Assembly: GCA_013289825.1 (NCBI GenBank)
Contig: JABCZF010000004.1
Span: 1-64,000, forward strand
Direction of reading: 5' to 3'
Origin: Acidobacteriota bacterium
Lineage (GTDB): Bacteria > Acidobacteriota > Terriglobia > Acidiferrales > UBA7541
DNA length: 64,000 nt
The translations under genes were made by a program, and so were the position numbers. Below, in pieces: positions 27,809 to 36,218 of this stretch (positions within the stretch are counted from its first letter, which is position 1; the number at the start of each line of letters is the position of its first letter). Under the pieces are notes generated by a model. It was given only the letters and a program-made list of their open reading frames with translations, did no database searches and was not told the origin of the DNA.

Positions 27809-28079
27809 CGTGCGTTCCTTCCGGTGTGTTTCGGCGCCACCGACTAATCAACCGCTGCACGTCACCCTCCACAAATAACTGTACCGGCTGGTGCTCAATT
27901 CCAAGAGCTAGCCTTGCAATTCGCTGGACCCCGACCTCGAGATTAGTGGCCACCCATGTCGTGAATGACTCTCCTTCGACGAAGGGTGTCGACGTGTCGA
28001 TGTAAAGGCAGTCGTGACCTCTCATTCGTATTGGTTTCGGTGAAGTTGTCGACCAGAACGGGTTGCGTTGGCACGCCAC
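27780..28079 (-). other. Unrecognised open frame, possibly a gene remnant
   Basis: 99 codons overlapping the start of the YkgB-like gene. The middle (GESFTTWVATNLEVGVQRIARLALG) is amphipathic and protein-like, but the start is weak and no family is recognised. The 535-nt space between the YkgB-like and sigma-factor genes otherwise looks empty. Possibly the decayed end of a once larger gene. Confidence 0.3.
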
Positions 28080-28343
28080 TTCGTCACTGAACCGCCCATC
28101 GAGTCATACGAATGAATGGCGATGTTCTTGCATCATCGGTTGAGGCACGGCGAATAAAGGCCGAGGCAGTGAGCCGGTGATTGCAAATGGTCGAAGAGAC
28201 CGAGACCGCAAGGCGCTTATTCCTGGGGGGAGCACACCATAATCTCGGACCACTCCGGATTTCACGTAGCAAGTATGGCGAGAGTTCGCCCACCCTGGGA
28301 CGGCCAGCATGCCCGAGCTTTTCGATTGCTAAAGGAGCCATCG

Positions 28344-29069
28344 GTGAAAGGACGACGTTTCGGACGTGATGCCAGAAAACGAGCCGCAGAGCTAACCGCT
28401 CGACCAGCGGTCGTGAAAGAAGATCACGACCTTGTCAAAGCTGCGAAAAACGGAAATTCGGTGGCATTTGGATTCCTTTGCACACAGTCCGCAAAGTTGG
28501 TCTTCAATACGGCGCGACGCATGATGCGGACCAATGAAGACGCGGAAGACGTCGTGCAGGAGTCGTTGCGACTAGCGTTTGTGCATCTCAAGAGCTTCAA
28601 AGGCGATTCGCGCTTTTCAACGTGGCTGACTCGCATTGTTACCAACGCTGCTTTGATGCGACTCCGCAGAGATAGAACTCGCCGAGAATTGTCGATTGGG
28701 CAAACCTCTGAATTGGAATCGGGCTGTTCGCCAATAGATATCGAGGACCAAAGCCTTAACCCCGAGCAGCTCTATGTTCGAGAGGAACGCCATTGGCTCG
28801 TCCGCAAGGCTGTGAGTGAACTGAATCCAAACATGCGAAGAACTATCGAACTCTGTGAACTTGACGAGCGGTCGATTCAAGAAGCCGCCCGCGTGCTGGG
28901 AATCTCCGTGGGCGCTGTGAAGTCTCGTATGTTTCATGCTCGGAGAAAATTGCGACGACTTGTGAGTCTTGTGAGCTCACAGCCAATACAGCGATGTAAA
29001 AGGTGGGAAACGAATCCCGGGCCGAGCGGCACGTTGCGTCCCCAGCTTCTTTACAGTCCAGGCGACTAG
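28344..29069 (+). CDS. ECF-type RNA polymerase sigma factor
   Basis: 241 residues from GTG 28344, chosen because AAAGGAG lies 6 nt upstream (an ATG at 28275 lacks this). Sigma region 2 (~30-95) with FNTARRMMRTNEDAEDVVQE and FSTWLTRIVTNAALMRLRR; region 4 (~150-205) with MRRTIELCELDERSIQEAARVLG, then AVKSRMFHARRKL. No anti-sigma gene is adjacent. The C-terminal ~35 residues are extra. It probably controls the genes that follow (crotonase-fold protein and SDRs) or the divergent YkgB/DM13 pair. Confidence 0.9.
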   Translation: MKGRRFGRDARKRAAELTARPAVVKEDHDLVKAAKNGNSVAFGFLCTQSAKLVFNTARRMMRTNEDAEDVVQESLRLAFVHLKSFKGDSRFSTWLTRIVTNAALMRLRRDRTRRELSIGQTSELESGCSPIDIEDQSLNPEQLYVREERHWLVRKAVSELNPNMRRTIELCELDERSIQEAARVLGISVGAVKSRMFHARRKLRRLVSLVSSQPIQRCKRWETNPGPSGTLRPQLLYSPGD

Positions 29070-29106
29070 CGTCAAATCTATATATTTCGATCCGAGTGGA
29101 GTAGAG

Positions 29107-29916
29107 ATGATATTCAGTGAGTCAAACACGGGGAGCGCGATGCCAAAGAACAAATCCGCTTACTTCACTGCCTATCGCAGTCTGAAACTCGATCGAGACA
29201 CACGCGGTGTCTTGGTAGCCACCTTCCACAACAACGGTGGTCCGCTGAACTTCACCGCGCCGGACCATACCGACTTTGTGGAGGCCTTTTATCGAATCTC
29301 GCAGGACCGGGAAAACAAGATCGTGATCCTGACAGGCGCAGGTGGAGAATTCATTCCAGCGATCGACTTTTCTTCGTTTGGCAACGTTGCTGATCCCGCA
29401 GTTTGGAGTCAGGTCCACGACGAAGGCGTGCAGATCCTGGAGAATCTCACGAACATTCGTGTGCCGGTGATTGCGGCAATTGAAGGCCGTGCACACGTGC
29501 ATTCCGAATATGCACTCCTTGCCGACGTCATCGTAGCTGCGGAAGGAGCTACGTTCAACGACTTGCCGCATTTTGCTGCGGGCATCGTGCCAGGCGATGG
29601 AATCTTTACAGCGTGGAGCCACCGTGCCGGGGCAGGAAGGGCGGGAGCGTTCCTGCTAAACCCGCAACCACTGACGGCGCGTGCCGCGCACGAATGGGGA
29701 GTGGTTGCCGAGGTCGTGCCGAACGGTAAAGCACTCAGTCGCGCGTGGGAGTTGGCCGCCCTGTACTTGAAGGCTCCGGAAGTGACGCGCCGGAACACGC
29801 GCGTTCATTTTATTCAGCCGCTAAAGGAACGCATCATTAGAGAAGTCGGCTATGGACTCTCGGTCGAAGGTGCGTCCGCAGCTGCTCTGGTGAGATCGCT
29901 GGAAGCCGGGCATTGA
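29107..29916 (+). CDS. Crotonase-fold (enoyl-CoA hydratase/isomerase) family protein
   Basis: 269 residues (or 258 from ATG 29140). Crotonase core: VLVATFHNNGGPLNFT, NKIVILTGAGGEFIPAID (oxyanion-hole region), RVPVIAAIEGRAHVHSEYALLADVIVAAEGATF, HFAAGIVPGDGIFTAW, ARAAHEWGVVAEVVP. The usual catalytic Glu positions are not clearly conserved, so it may not be a hydratase. It is followed within 135 nt by two SDRs in the same direction, forming a probable stress or small-molecule operon. Confidence 0.8.
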   Translation: MIFSESNTGSAMPKNKSAYFTAYRSLKLDRDTRGVLVATFHNNGGPLNFTAPDHTDFVEAFYRISQDRENKIVILTGAGGEFIPAIDFSSFGNVADPAVWSQVHDEGVQILENLTNIRVPVIAAIEGRAHVHSEYALLADVIVAAEGATFNDLPHFAAGIVPGDGIFTAWSHRAGAGRAGAFLLNPQPLTARAAHEWGVVAEVVPNGKALSRAWELAALYLKAPEVTRRNTRVHFIQPLKERIIREVGYGLSVEGASAAALVRSLEAGH

Positions 29917-30047
29917 TGAACACGGTCGTGCTGAGGCCATCGCAACCAAGGCATTTAAGAATTGCTATGGATGGATTGAGCCCTTCCGACGATTCGAATG
30001 CGGCAACTGCGCAGCAAACAATTTCAACCTCGGTAAGGAAGGCAATC

Positions 30048-30815
30048 ATGGCGGACGCAGTTATGTCGCACAAATTTGCGGGGAAAATCGGAGTTATTAC
30101 GGGAGGCTCGACCGGAATGGGTCTTGCCACCGAGAAGCGCTTTGTTGAAGAAGGAATGGATCACGTTTTTATTACCGGTCGGCGTAGGGACAGTCTAGAG
30201 ATCGCCGCCAACAAAATTGGAAAGAACGTTACTGCTGTACAAGGCGATGCCGCAAACCTATCTGACCTCGACCGTTTATATGAGACAGTCAAGAAACACC
30301 GTCGACCCCTCGACATTATCTTCGCAAATGCCGGTCTGGCTAAACTCGCTTCGTTCGGCGCTGTGGATGAAGAGTTCTTCGATCTTCACTTCGACGCGAA
30401 CGTGAAAGGTCTCTTTTTTTCCGTCCAAAAAGGCCTTTCCATGATGAAGGATGGCGGCACGATCATCCTGAACGGATCCATTGCCGATATCAAAGGCTTT
30501 CCAGCGATGAGTGTGTATAACGCGACGAAAGCCGCAGTTCGTTCGTTTGCACGAACCTGGACCAACGATTTGCGCGGCCGTCGCATCCGCGTGAACGTAA
30601 TTAACCCGGGTCACATCGATACGCCAATCATGGAGAGTCTACAGCAAGGCGAGGCGCTCATGAGGATGAAGAAAGAAATGGAAAACAACGTTCCGCTTGG
30701 CCGGTTGGGAGATCCCGACGAGATCGCCAAAGCTGTTTCATTCCTTGCCTCCGACGAGGCTAGCTATGTGTCAGGCGCTGAGCTCTACGTTGACGGCGGC
30801 GTGGCTCAAATCTAA
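30048..30815 (+). CDS. Short-chain dehydrogenase/reductase
   Basis: 255 residues from ATG 30048 (TAAGGAAGG upstream). Rossmann motif TGGSTGMG (~18-25), NAG (ANAGLAK), catalytic Ser in ILNGSIAD, YNATK (Tyr-x-x-x-Lys), NPGHIDTP, and C-terminal YVSGAELYVDGG. Classical SDR; substrate not predictable. Between crotonase-fold and second SDR genes. Confidence 0.9.
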   Translation: MADAVMSHKFAGKIGVITGGSTGMGLATEKRFVEEGMDHVFITGRRRDSLEIAANKIGKNVTAVQGDAANLSDLDRLYETVKKHRRPLDIIFANAGLAKLASFGAVDEEFFDLHFDANVKGLFFSVQKGLSMMKDGGTIILNGSIADIKGFPAMSVYNATKAAVRSFARTWTNDLRGRRIRVNVINPGHIDTPIMESLQQGEALMRMKKEMENNVPLGRLGDPDEIAKAVSFLASDEASYVSGAELYVDGGVAQI

Positions 30816-30861
30816 TTGTTGAAACTGGAATATTGCGTCGCGGAGAGGAGCAACGGAAAAG

Positions 30862-31635
30862 ATGAAGTTGCTTCAAAGCAAAACCGCACTTGTTACTGGC
30901 GCATCGCGCGGTATTGGACGAGCGACTGCACTGGCGCTTTCTGAGTCTGGCGCAAGCGTGCTCGTACACTATCATAGCGCCGCTGACCAAGCCAATGCGG
31001 TGGTTGCGGAGATCCGCAATCTTGGACGGCATGCGCATGCCATAAACAGCGATCTTACGGCGAGGGACGGCCCAGCCGTGCTGACGGAACAGGTGCGAGA
31101 GATCCTTGGCGATAGCCGGCTGGATATCGTTGTGTTAAATGCCGGTATCTCGAAAGCTGCGTCGATTGAAAATCAAACAATGGAAGACTTCGACAGCCTG
31201 TTTTCGATAAACGTCCGCAGTCCGTTCTTTCTTGTGCAGCAGCTTCTCGCACTGCTTGGCGAGGGCTCGAGCATCATTCTCGTCTCCTCGCTTGTCGGCC
31301 ACGCAGTACCCGGGAGCCCAGGACAACGCGGCGCGCCCTTCCTTCCAGCCTATGCGGCCACCAAGGGAGGAGTGGACACACTCGCTAGACATCTTGCTGC
31401 AATTCTTGGCCCTCGTGGCATCCGCGTAAATGCCGTCGCGCCAGGTGTGATCGATACCGACATGTCGAATTTCACGAAAACGGAAACCGGTCGTGACCTT
31501 GCGCTGGAAATGCAGGCACTGAAGCGCATCGGAAAATCGGACGACGTCGCGGATGTGATTGCTTTCCTAGCCTCGGACAAGGCCCGCTGGATCACTGGAG
31601 TGAGCATTCCGGTGGACGGCGGATCAAAGCTCTGA
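30862..31635 (+). CDS. Short-chain dehydrogenase/reductase (second)
   Basis: 257 residues. TGASRGIG Rossmann loop (~13-20), LNAGIS, catalytic Ser in ILVSSLVG, YAATKGG, APGVIDTDM and WITGVSIPVDGG. Closest in style to 3-oxoacyl-ACP reductase-like SDRs (FabG type). Forty-six nt after the first SDR, same direction. Confidence 0.9.
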   Translation: MKLLQSKTALVTGASRGIGRATALALSESGASVLVHYHSAADQANAVVAEIRNLGRHAHAINSDLTARDGPAVLTEQVREILGDSRLDIVVLNAGISKAASIENQTMEDFDSLFSINVRSPFFLVQQLLALLGEGSSIILVSSLVGHAVPGSPGQRGAPFLPAYAATKGGVDTLARHLAAILGPRGIRVNAVAPGVIDTDMSNFTKTETGRDLALEMQALKRIGKSDDVADVIAFLASDKARWITGVSIPVDGGSKL

Positions 31636-31833
31636 ATGAGTCAGGGAATTTCAACGTTCTACTGCACCGGGGCGCCATGACTACATCTAGATTCAGTAAA
31701 GGCTGACCAGAAGCCGTGAGGTTGTGCTTCCTCAAACCCCGGATCACGGGCGTCGAGTGGAATTTCTATAGCCTCGAAATCGCGCTAGCGCTGCGCAAGA
31801 AGGAATTCGATCGTAGCATCGCTGAGACGCTTT

Positions 31834-33549
31834 CTAATTTGGGTACGGTACTCTCAGGAGAGTGCTCGCGCTTGACGGCAAAACATAGCGGAGACCTGCG
31901 TAAACCATGCTGAGATGCGCATTTTTGGGGTCACCGGGAGCCACAGCCCAGGGAGCACGAGTCAAATAGGAATACTGGACGTAAGTTTGCAGGGCTCCGT
32001 ACCGAGGGTGTTTCCACAAAGTCTGCAGCCAATCGAAGGTGACCTGCTGAATGGCACGGTTGTTGGTATTAGGAGAGCCGGAACCGCCATACCCGATGAT
32101 CGTTCCAGGGTGCGCCGCATTCGTCGTGTCAGGAAAGAAGTTTCGCCCGTAATAATCTGATCCGTAGTAAATCGCGAACGCTTGCTGTTGTGTCGCTCTC
32201 CATTCGAAGCCAGCGGACCCCGCTCCGGCATGGACCATCGAGAGGCTGATGTCAGTCCCGGCGGCATTGGAGCGAACTACCAGTTCCGGCCCTGTCGCTG
32301 CCAGGTAGTGGGCGCCACCGTCACTCCAAAAAATGTTGGCCAGGAACACGAGCTTGTCGCACAGCAAATCGTAGTTGGTCGCGAGCTGACCTCCACCGCC
32401 AACAATCATATGAGTTTTGAACGAACTTGACCCCAAGGGCATCGCGGAAGCGTGTGCGCCCGTGAATAGGCCCGTGACCTCGGCGTGAAAATGTCTGTGT
32501 GCAAACTCATTGTCGTAGGTAGCCTTGGACAGAACATCCGGGAAGGCATTTGCCGCCCCAACCTGTGTGCCATTGTCAAACTGCGAACCAACGGAGGTGA
32601 ACGCTGCAGGGAGTGCGACGAAACCGCCTATGTATTGATTAGGATCTTCGATGCCCACTCCGAAGGTCCAATGTTCGTTCAGGTGGTACGCCACTCGAAA
32701 CTCAGCTGCCCGTGTATAAGGAACTCCGACGCCAAGGCTCTGGTCCTCATTGTAAGTAATGGCCAAATCGGAAGGTATGGGCCCAGTGCCTTGACGGTTG
32801 GGAGTCAGCCAGCTCCAAGTTTGTCCGCCGAGAATCTCCCACTTGCCGCGCTTTAGGTCCATAAAGTAGAGGCGCAGCCGATTGGTGTGAGGATTCGCGC
32901 TCTGGTATACGCCGGAGCTATCGTTGCCGCTGAAATCGCCCTCAACGAAGCTAATAATATCGCTGCCGGCAAAACGATCGTGGACCTTGAGACTCAGACG
33001 CGAGAATTGCGCCGTCGTACGGAATTCGCTGACGCGCCCCGGTGGCGTGTTGCCGTACGGGAACCCGCCAAGATTGGTAGCAATGTTGCTCTGGGTGTTC
33101 GTCGTCCGATAGATATTCTCGAGATCGACAAATCCCCCGACTTCCAAAATCGCGTCGCCGAGTCTGAAAGCACCCAGCGGTATCTGTTCTGGTTTGCTTT
33201 GCCCTTGAGTTTGAGTGGCCTGCTGCTGGACCGTTGCGCCCGCTGACACAATCGTCGACTCGAGCGTAGATGGAACAGAAGCGCCGGCAACTCCGTTGCC
33301 GTGAATGGGAAGTAGTTCTCTCGAAGCAGGAACTGTTACTGGATTCTTCGACTGTGCTTTTAGCGTTTCAATCTCGAGTTTTAGTGCAGACACCTGCTTT
33401 TGCATTTGCCAAAGGGCCTCGCGAAGCGCCTGCACCTCCGAAGTCAGGTCATTGTTGTTCTGCGACGAAACAGGTTGCTGACTGCTGGATTGGGCGAGCA
33501 TCATCCCTGGACCGAGGAGGGTTGCAAATAGGCAATAGACGATCTTCAT
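31834..33549 (-). CDS. DcaP-like trimeric outer-membrane porin
   Basis: 571 residues from ATG 33549, chosen because it opens a signal peptide (MKIVYCLFATLLGPGMMLAQ); the longer frame to 33675 has no signal. A Gln/Asn linker is followed by a coiled coil (~35-65, LTSEVQALREALWQMQKQ), then a beta-barrel with DLENIYRTTN, KVHDRFAGSDIISFVEGDFSG and GGQTWSWLTPNRQGTGP, ending in an alternating barrel strand. Known: DcaP porins (e.g. in Acinetobacter) admit negatively charged aromatic or dicarboxylic acids. It is divergent from the decarboxylase/aldehyde-oxidation genes and may supply their substrate. Confidence 0.82.
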   Translation of the reverse strand: MKIVYCLFATLLGPGMMLAQSSSQQPVSSQNNNDLTSEVQALREALWQMQKQVSALKLEIETLKAQSKNPVTVPASRELLPIHGNGVAGASVPSTLESTIVSAGATVQQQATQTQGQSKPEQIPLGAFRLGDAILEVGGFVDLENIYRTTNTQSNIATNLGGFPYGNTPPGRVSEFRTTAQFSRLSLKVHDRFAGSDIISFVEGDFSGNDSSGVYQSANPHTNRLRLYFMDLKRGKWEILGGQTWSWLTPNRQGTGPIPSDLAITYNEDQSLGVGVPYTRAAEFRVAYHLNEHWTFGVGIEDPNQYIGGFVALPAAFTSVGSQFDNGTQVGAANAFPDVLSKATYDNEFAHRHFHAEVTGLFTGAHASAMPLGSSSFKTHMIVGGGGQLATNYDLLCDKLVFLANIFWSDGGAHYLAATGPELVVRSNAAGTDISLSMVHAGAGSAGFEWRATQQQAFAIYYGSDYYGRNFFPDTTNAAHPGTIIGYGGSGSPNTNNRAIQQVTFDWLQTLWKHPRYGALQTYVQYSYLTRAPWAVAPGDPKNAHLSMVYAGLRYVLPSSASTLLRVPYPN

Positions 33550-33676
33550 GTCGCAAGTCCTGAGCATTCCTGCCGGGCATGGCCCGTCCCGCCGATCGCA
33601 TTCCCTTTGACCTCGTCTCGAATGATCGTGTACGGAATCATGGCTGCGCCGGAGCCAATGCCAAAAATCATGCAAG

Positions 33677-33694
33677 GACGTCCGGCAGGACGTC
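33677..33694. promoter_or_regulatory. Palindrome upstream of the porin, possible operator
   Basis: Perfect 7-nt arms (GACGTCC / GGACGTC) around GGCA. Read on the minus strand, an overlapping TGGCTGACGTCCTGC also has GG-N10-GC spacing, about 124 nt before the porin start. Either an operator or a weak sigma-54 promoter. Confidence 0.35.
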
Positions 33695-34137
33695 AGCCAC
33701 TTTGTTCTTAGTCATCGGTTAGTTCTCCCGCTTGTGGCAGTTAAGTCCACTGGCTATACGGCGGCGTCTTCGATCGAAGTCACGGTTGCGACCATTTCGA
33801 AGTGTTTTGCAGTCTGGGGATTCTAAATCGTTTGCAGCTGCCAGTTCATTTCGCCGGCATTCATTTGCTCGCTCTCCTCTACTGTGTAGTGCAAATACAT
33901 CTCCATCCTTTCGTCTGGATCGAGCGGGGGGTTCGGTGAAAAGAATGAAGTCCAACGGAGTCCGTAAATGCCCTCCCTATTCAGTTCAATGAGTCATGGT
34001 GAGAAGCACTAACTGCCTTCACATCGACACATCGACACCTTCCGTCGAAGGAGAGTCAATCTCGACACCAAGAGCGTTATCTCCGCGTTGGGCTTAACAA
34101 ATCCGTGCGCGGCATTACAAGGACGCCTTGTCGAAGT

Positions 34138-34170
34138 TGTCCTGCCGGATCGCGCAAAATCGGCAGGACA
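34138..34170. promoter_or_regulatory. Perfect inverted repeat TGTCCTGCCG-N13-CGGCAGGACA, likely activator site
   Basis: Ten-nt perfect arms with a 13-nt spacer, located 64-95 nt upstream of a GG-N10-GC element (34233-34246). The spacing resembles that of a sigma-54 enhancer site. It shares the core GGCAGGAC with the other elements in this region. Confidence 0.5.
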
Positions 34171-34231
34171 TGACACGAATCGTCCAAGAAGCGAAAGGAA
34201 GTTCTGGCGGTAACGACTCACCGGGCGAACC

Positions 34232-34247
34232 TGGCAGGACAACTGCT
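34232..34247 (+). promoter_or_regulatory. Possible sigma-54 (-24/-12) promoter
   Basis: TGGCAGG-ACAA-CTGCT has the GG-N10-GC spacing and the TGGC of the -24 box; the -12 box is CTGC rather than TTGC. The predicted start (about 34258) would place a long leader before the decarboxylase at 34491. Confidence 0.35.
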
Positions 34248-34267
34248 ACTCGAAAGGAGAATCACGT

Positions 34268-34621
34268 ATGAGCAGCTACGTGCAAAGCCTTGGCGTTTCC
34301 CGCTCCGCGGCAGTCGTCAACGTGAGGCAGAGGCTTATGGCGGCCCTGAAGGTGTTGCGCGATGCGATTTCGGTGAAGGCCACGGAGTCGCAGAACATTG
34401 TCAAGATCGTTCGAACGCATATGCAAGACCTCGTGTATCCGACGCTCTCAACTGACGTTTCGAGTCATCGACAGAAAAAGGGGAAAGAAAATGCCGCAAG
34501 GATCAATGCGCGCTCCAAAAATAGAGCCAAAGTCCGTCATCGAGCATGTTCTCTCGAGGCTCAAGGACCTCGGCATATCCAAAGTATTTGGCGTTGCCGG
34601 GGACTTCGCTTTTCCCATTGA
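34268..34621 (+). CDS. Small basic open frame overlapping the decarboxylase start
   Basis: 117 codons with a strong AAAGGAG site 8 nt before the ATG. The first ~75 residues (SLGVSRSAAVVNVRQRLMAALKVL) look like a helical basic protein; the last ~45 lie out of frame inside the decarboxylase and look non-natural. It may be a short regulator whose end decayed, or a leader. No family recognised. Confidence 0.3.
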   Translation: MSSYVQSLGVSRSAAVVNVRQRLMAALKVLRDAISVKATESQNIVKIVRTHMQDLVYPTLSTDVSSHRQKKGKENAARINARSKNRAKVRHRACSLEAQGPRHIQSIWRCRGLRFSH

Positions 34622-36170
34622 GGATGCAATCGTGGGTCTGCCCAGTATCGACTGGGTCGGATGCTGCAACGAGCTTAACGCGTCGTATGCAGCGGATGGG
34701 TATGCTCGCATTCACGGCATTGCTGCTCTCAACACAACTTATGGTGTCGGCGAATTGAGCGCTATCAGTGGAATCGCGGGAGCCTATGCCGAACATCTAC
34801 CCGTTTTCCATCTAGTCGGAATGCCGAATCTGCCTGCCCAAACCGGGCACGCGCTCGTCCATCACACACTAGGAAACGGCGAGTTCGATTTCTTCCACAA
34901 GATGGCTGAAAAGGTCGTTTGTGCCAGCGCTATCATGACACCGCAAAACGTGGCTTACGAAACAGAGCGACTCATCTGGGAGGCGCTGTACCACCGCAGA
35001 CCCGTCTATATGGCGTTTCCGACAGATGTCGCGAATCAACCTGTCGTGAGCACAGCGGCGCCCCTTGATCCACCAAATAGCGATCCGGCAGCACTTGAAG
35101 AAGCTGCTGCTGCGATTGTTGAAGCCCTCGAAGCGGCCAAGACCGCTTGCATTCTCCCAGGGGTATTGGCTAGTCGCGCGAGGCTGCAAGACACGGTGCA
35201 GGCATTCGTGGATGCCTCCGGACTGCCCTTCGCCACGATGCTGATGGACAAATCGACGCTTGAAGAGCAACAACCGGCCTACATCGGCATGTACGAGGGA
35301 AAGCTCATGGACGAAGCGGTCCGTGAGTACGTTGAATCATGTGATGCCGTCATTCTGATCGGAGCCATTCTCACGGACTTTAGCACGGGCGCCTTTACAG
35401 CCCATCTTGACCCAAAGAAGACCATCGATATTCGTCACCATCGTACTCAGGTAGGCTCAAAGGTTTATCCGAACGTTGAGATGAAAGATCTCCTCCCTGA
35501 ACTCGCGCGGCGTGTGACCAAAAGAAATCAAAAACCACCATTTCAACCAGGTTCGCTCGGACCAGTGAAGGGAGCCGGCAGCGATCCGATTACCGCAGAC
35601 GCACTCTATGCTCGGTGGGAAAATTTCATTAAACCGAACGATATTGTCTTTACCGAGACAGGGACTTCTGGGTTTGGAATGGCGTTTGCACTTTTGCCGA
35701 AGGGCGCGAAGGTCTACAACCAGACGTTGTGGGGTGCTATTGGATATGCGACCCCGGCGGCTTTTGGAGCGGCAGTCGCAGCTCCTGACCGTCGAGTCGT
35801 GCTGATTACAGGTGAAGGCTCTCATCAACTAACAGCCCAGGAGATCAGTCAGTTCGGGCGGCGCGGGCTAAAGCCCATCGTCTTCGTTCTTAACAATTCG
35901 GGCTACCTAATTGAACGGCTGCTCTGCAAGGACCCCAACATCGAGTACAACGATCTTGCTCAGTGGCATTACGCTGACCTGCCTAAAGCACTTGGATGCG
36001 ACGACTGGTTTACTGCCCGTGTCACCACATGTGGAGAGTTCGATCAGGCCATTAAGGCCACATCTGAAGGAGGCAGAGCTGCATACATCGAAGTTGTGAC
36101 CGACAAGTATGCCGCGCCACCCGCGGCCATGAAGTTCCATGAAAGTGTGAACACTCTCTACCGGACGTGA
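34491..36170 (+). CDS. ThDP-dependent 2-oxo acid decarboxylase (indolepyruvate/pyruvate decarboxylase-like)
   Basis: 559 residues from ATG 34491 (GGGGAAAG upstream). N-terminal PYR domain with catalytic Glu in CCNELNASYAADGYAR and the paired His of GHALVHHTLGNGEFD, diagnostic of the PDC/IPDC/KDC group; central domain; C-terminal PP domain with the ThDP-Mg motif GEGSHQLTAQEIS...VFVLNNSGY (GEG instead of the commoner GDG). It removes CO2 from 2-oxo acids to give an aldehyde. Downstream genes encode a molybdenum aldehyde dehydrogenase, a likely next step. Substrate (pyruvate, indole- or phenylpyruvate) cannot be fixed from the sequence. Confidence 0.88.
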   Translation: MPQGSMRAPKIEPKSVIEHVLSRLKDLGISKVFGVAGDFAFPIEDAIVGLPSIDWVGCCNELNASYAADGYARIHGIAALNTTYGVGELSAISGIAGAYAEHLPVFHLVGMPNLPAQTGHALVHHTLGNGEFDFFHKMAEKVVCASAIMTPQNVAYETERLIWEALYHRRPVYMAFPTDVANQPVVSTAAPLDPPNSDPAALEEAAAAIVEALEAAKTACILPGVLASRARLQDTVQAFVDASGLPFATMLMDKSTLEEQQPAYIGMYEGKLMDEAVREYVESCDAVILIGAILTDFSTGAFTAHLDPKKTIDIRHHRTQVGSKVYPNVEMKDLLPELARRVTKRNQKPPFQPGSLGPVKGAGSDPITADALYARWENFIKPNDIVFTETGTSGFGMAFALLPKGAKVYNQTLWGAIGYATPAAFGAAVAAPDRRVVLITGEGSHQLTAQEISQFGRRGLKPIVFVLNNSGYLIERLLCKDPNIEYNDLAQWHYADLPKALGCDDWFTARVTTCGEFDQAIKATSEGGRAAYIEVVTDKYAAPPAAMKFHESVNTLYRT

Positions 36171-36218
36171 TGAACACGACAGAGAGCACTACTATTTGCG
36201 CGTTGACGAGCCGTACTA

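Larger units (their letters stand above)
33550..34267. other. Divergent regulatory region with inverted repeats
   Basis: No gene supported. It separates the porin (minus) from the decarboxylase side (plus). It contains a palindrome GACGTCC-GGCA-GGACGTC (33677-33694), a perfect inverted repeat with 10-nt arms (34138-34170), and the recurring core GGCAGGAC at 33684, 34162 and 34233. Confidence 0.55.

Noticed and set aside
28066..28082. TGGCACG near 28070 as a sigma-54 promoter
   Set aside because: The -24 box is perfect but the -12 position reads TTCGT, lacking the required GC.
33719..34242. Two minus-strand open frames (33719-33955 and 34009-34242) in the porin-decarboxylase gap
   Set aside because: No ribosome sites, unnatural composition (Arg/Cys-rich), and they overlap the palindromic control region.
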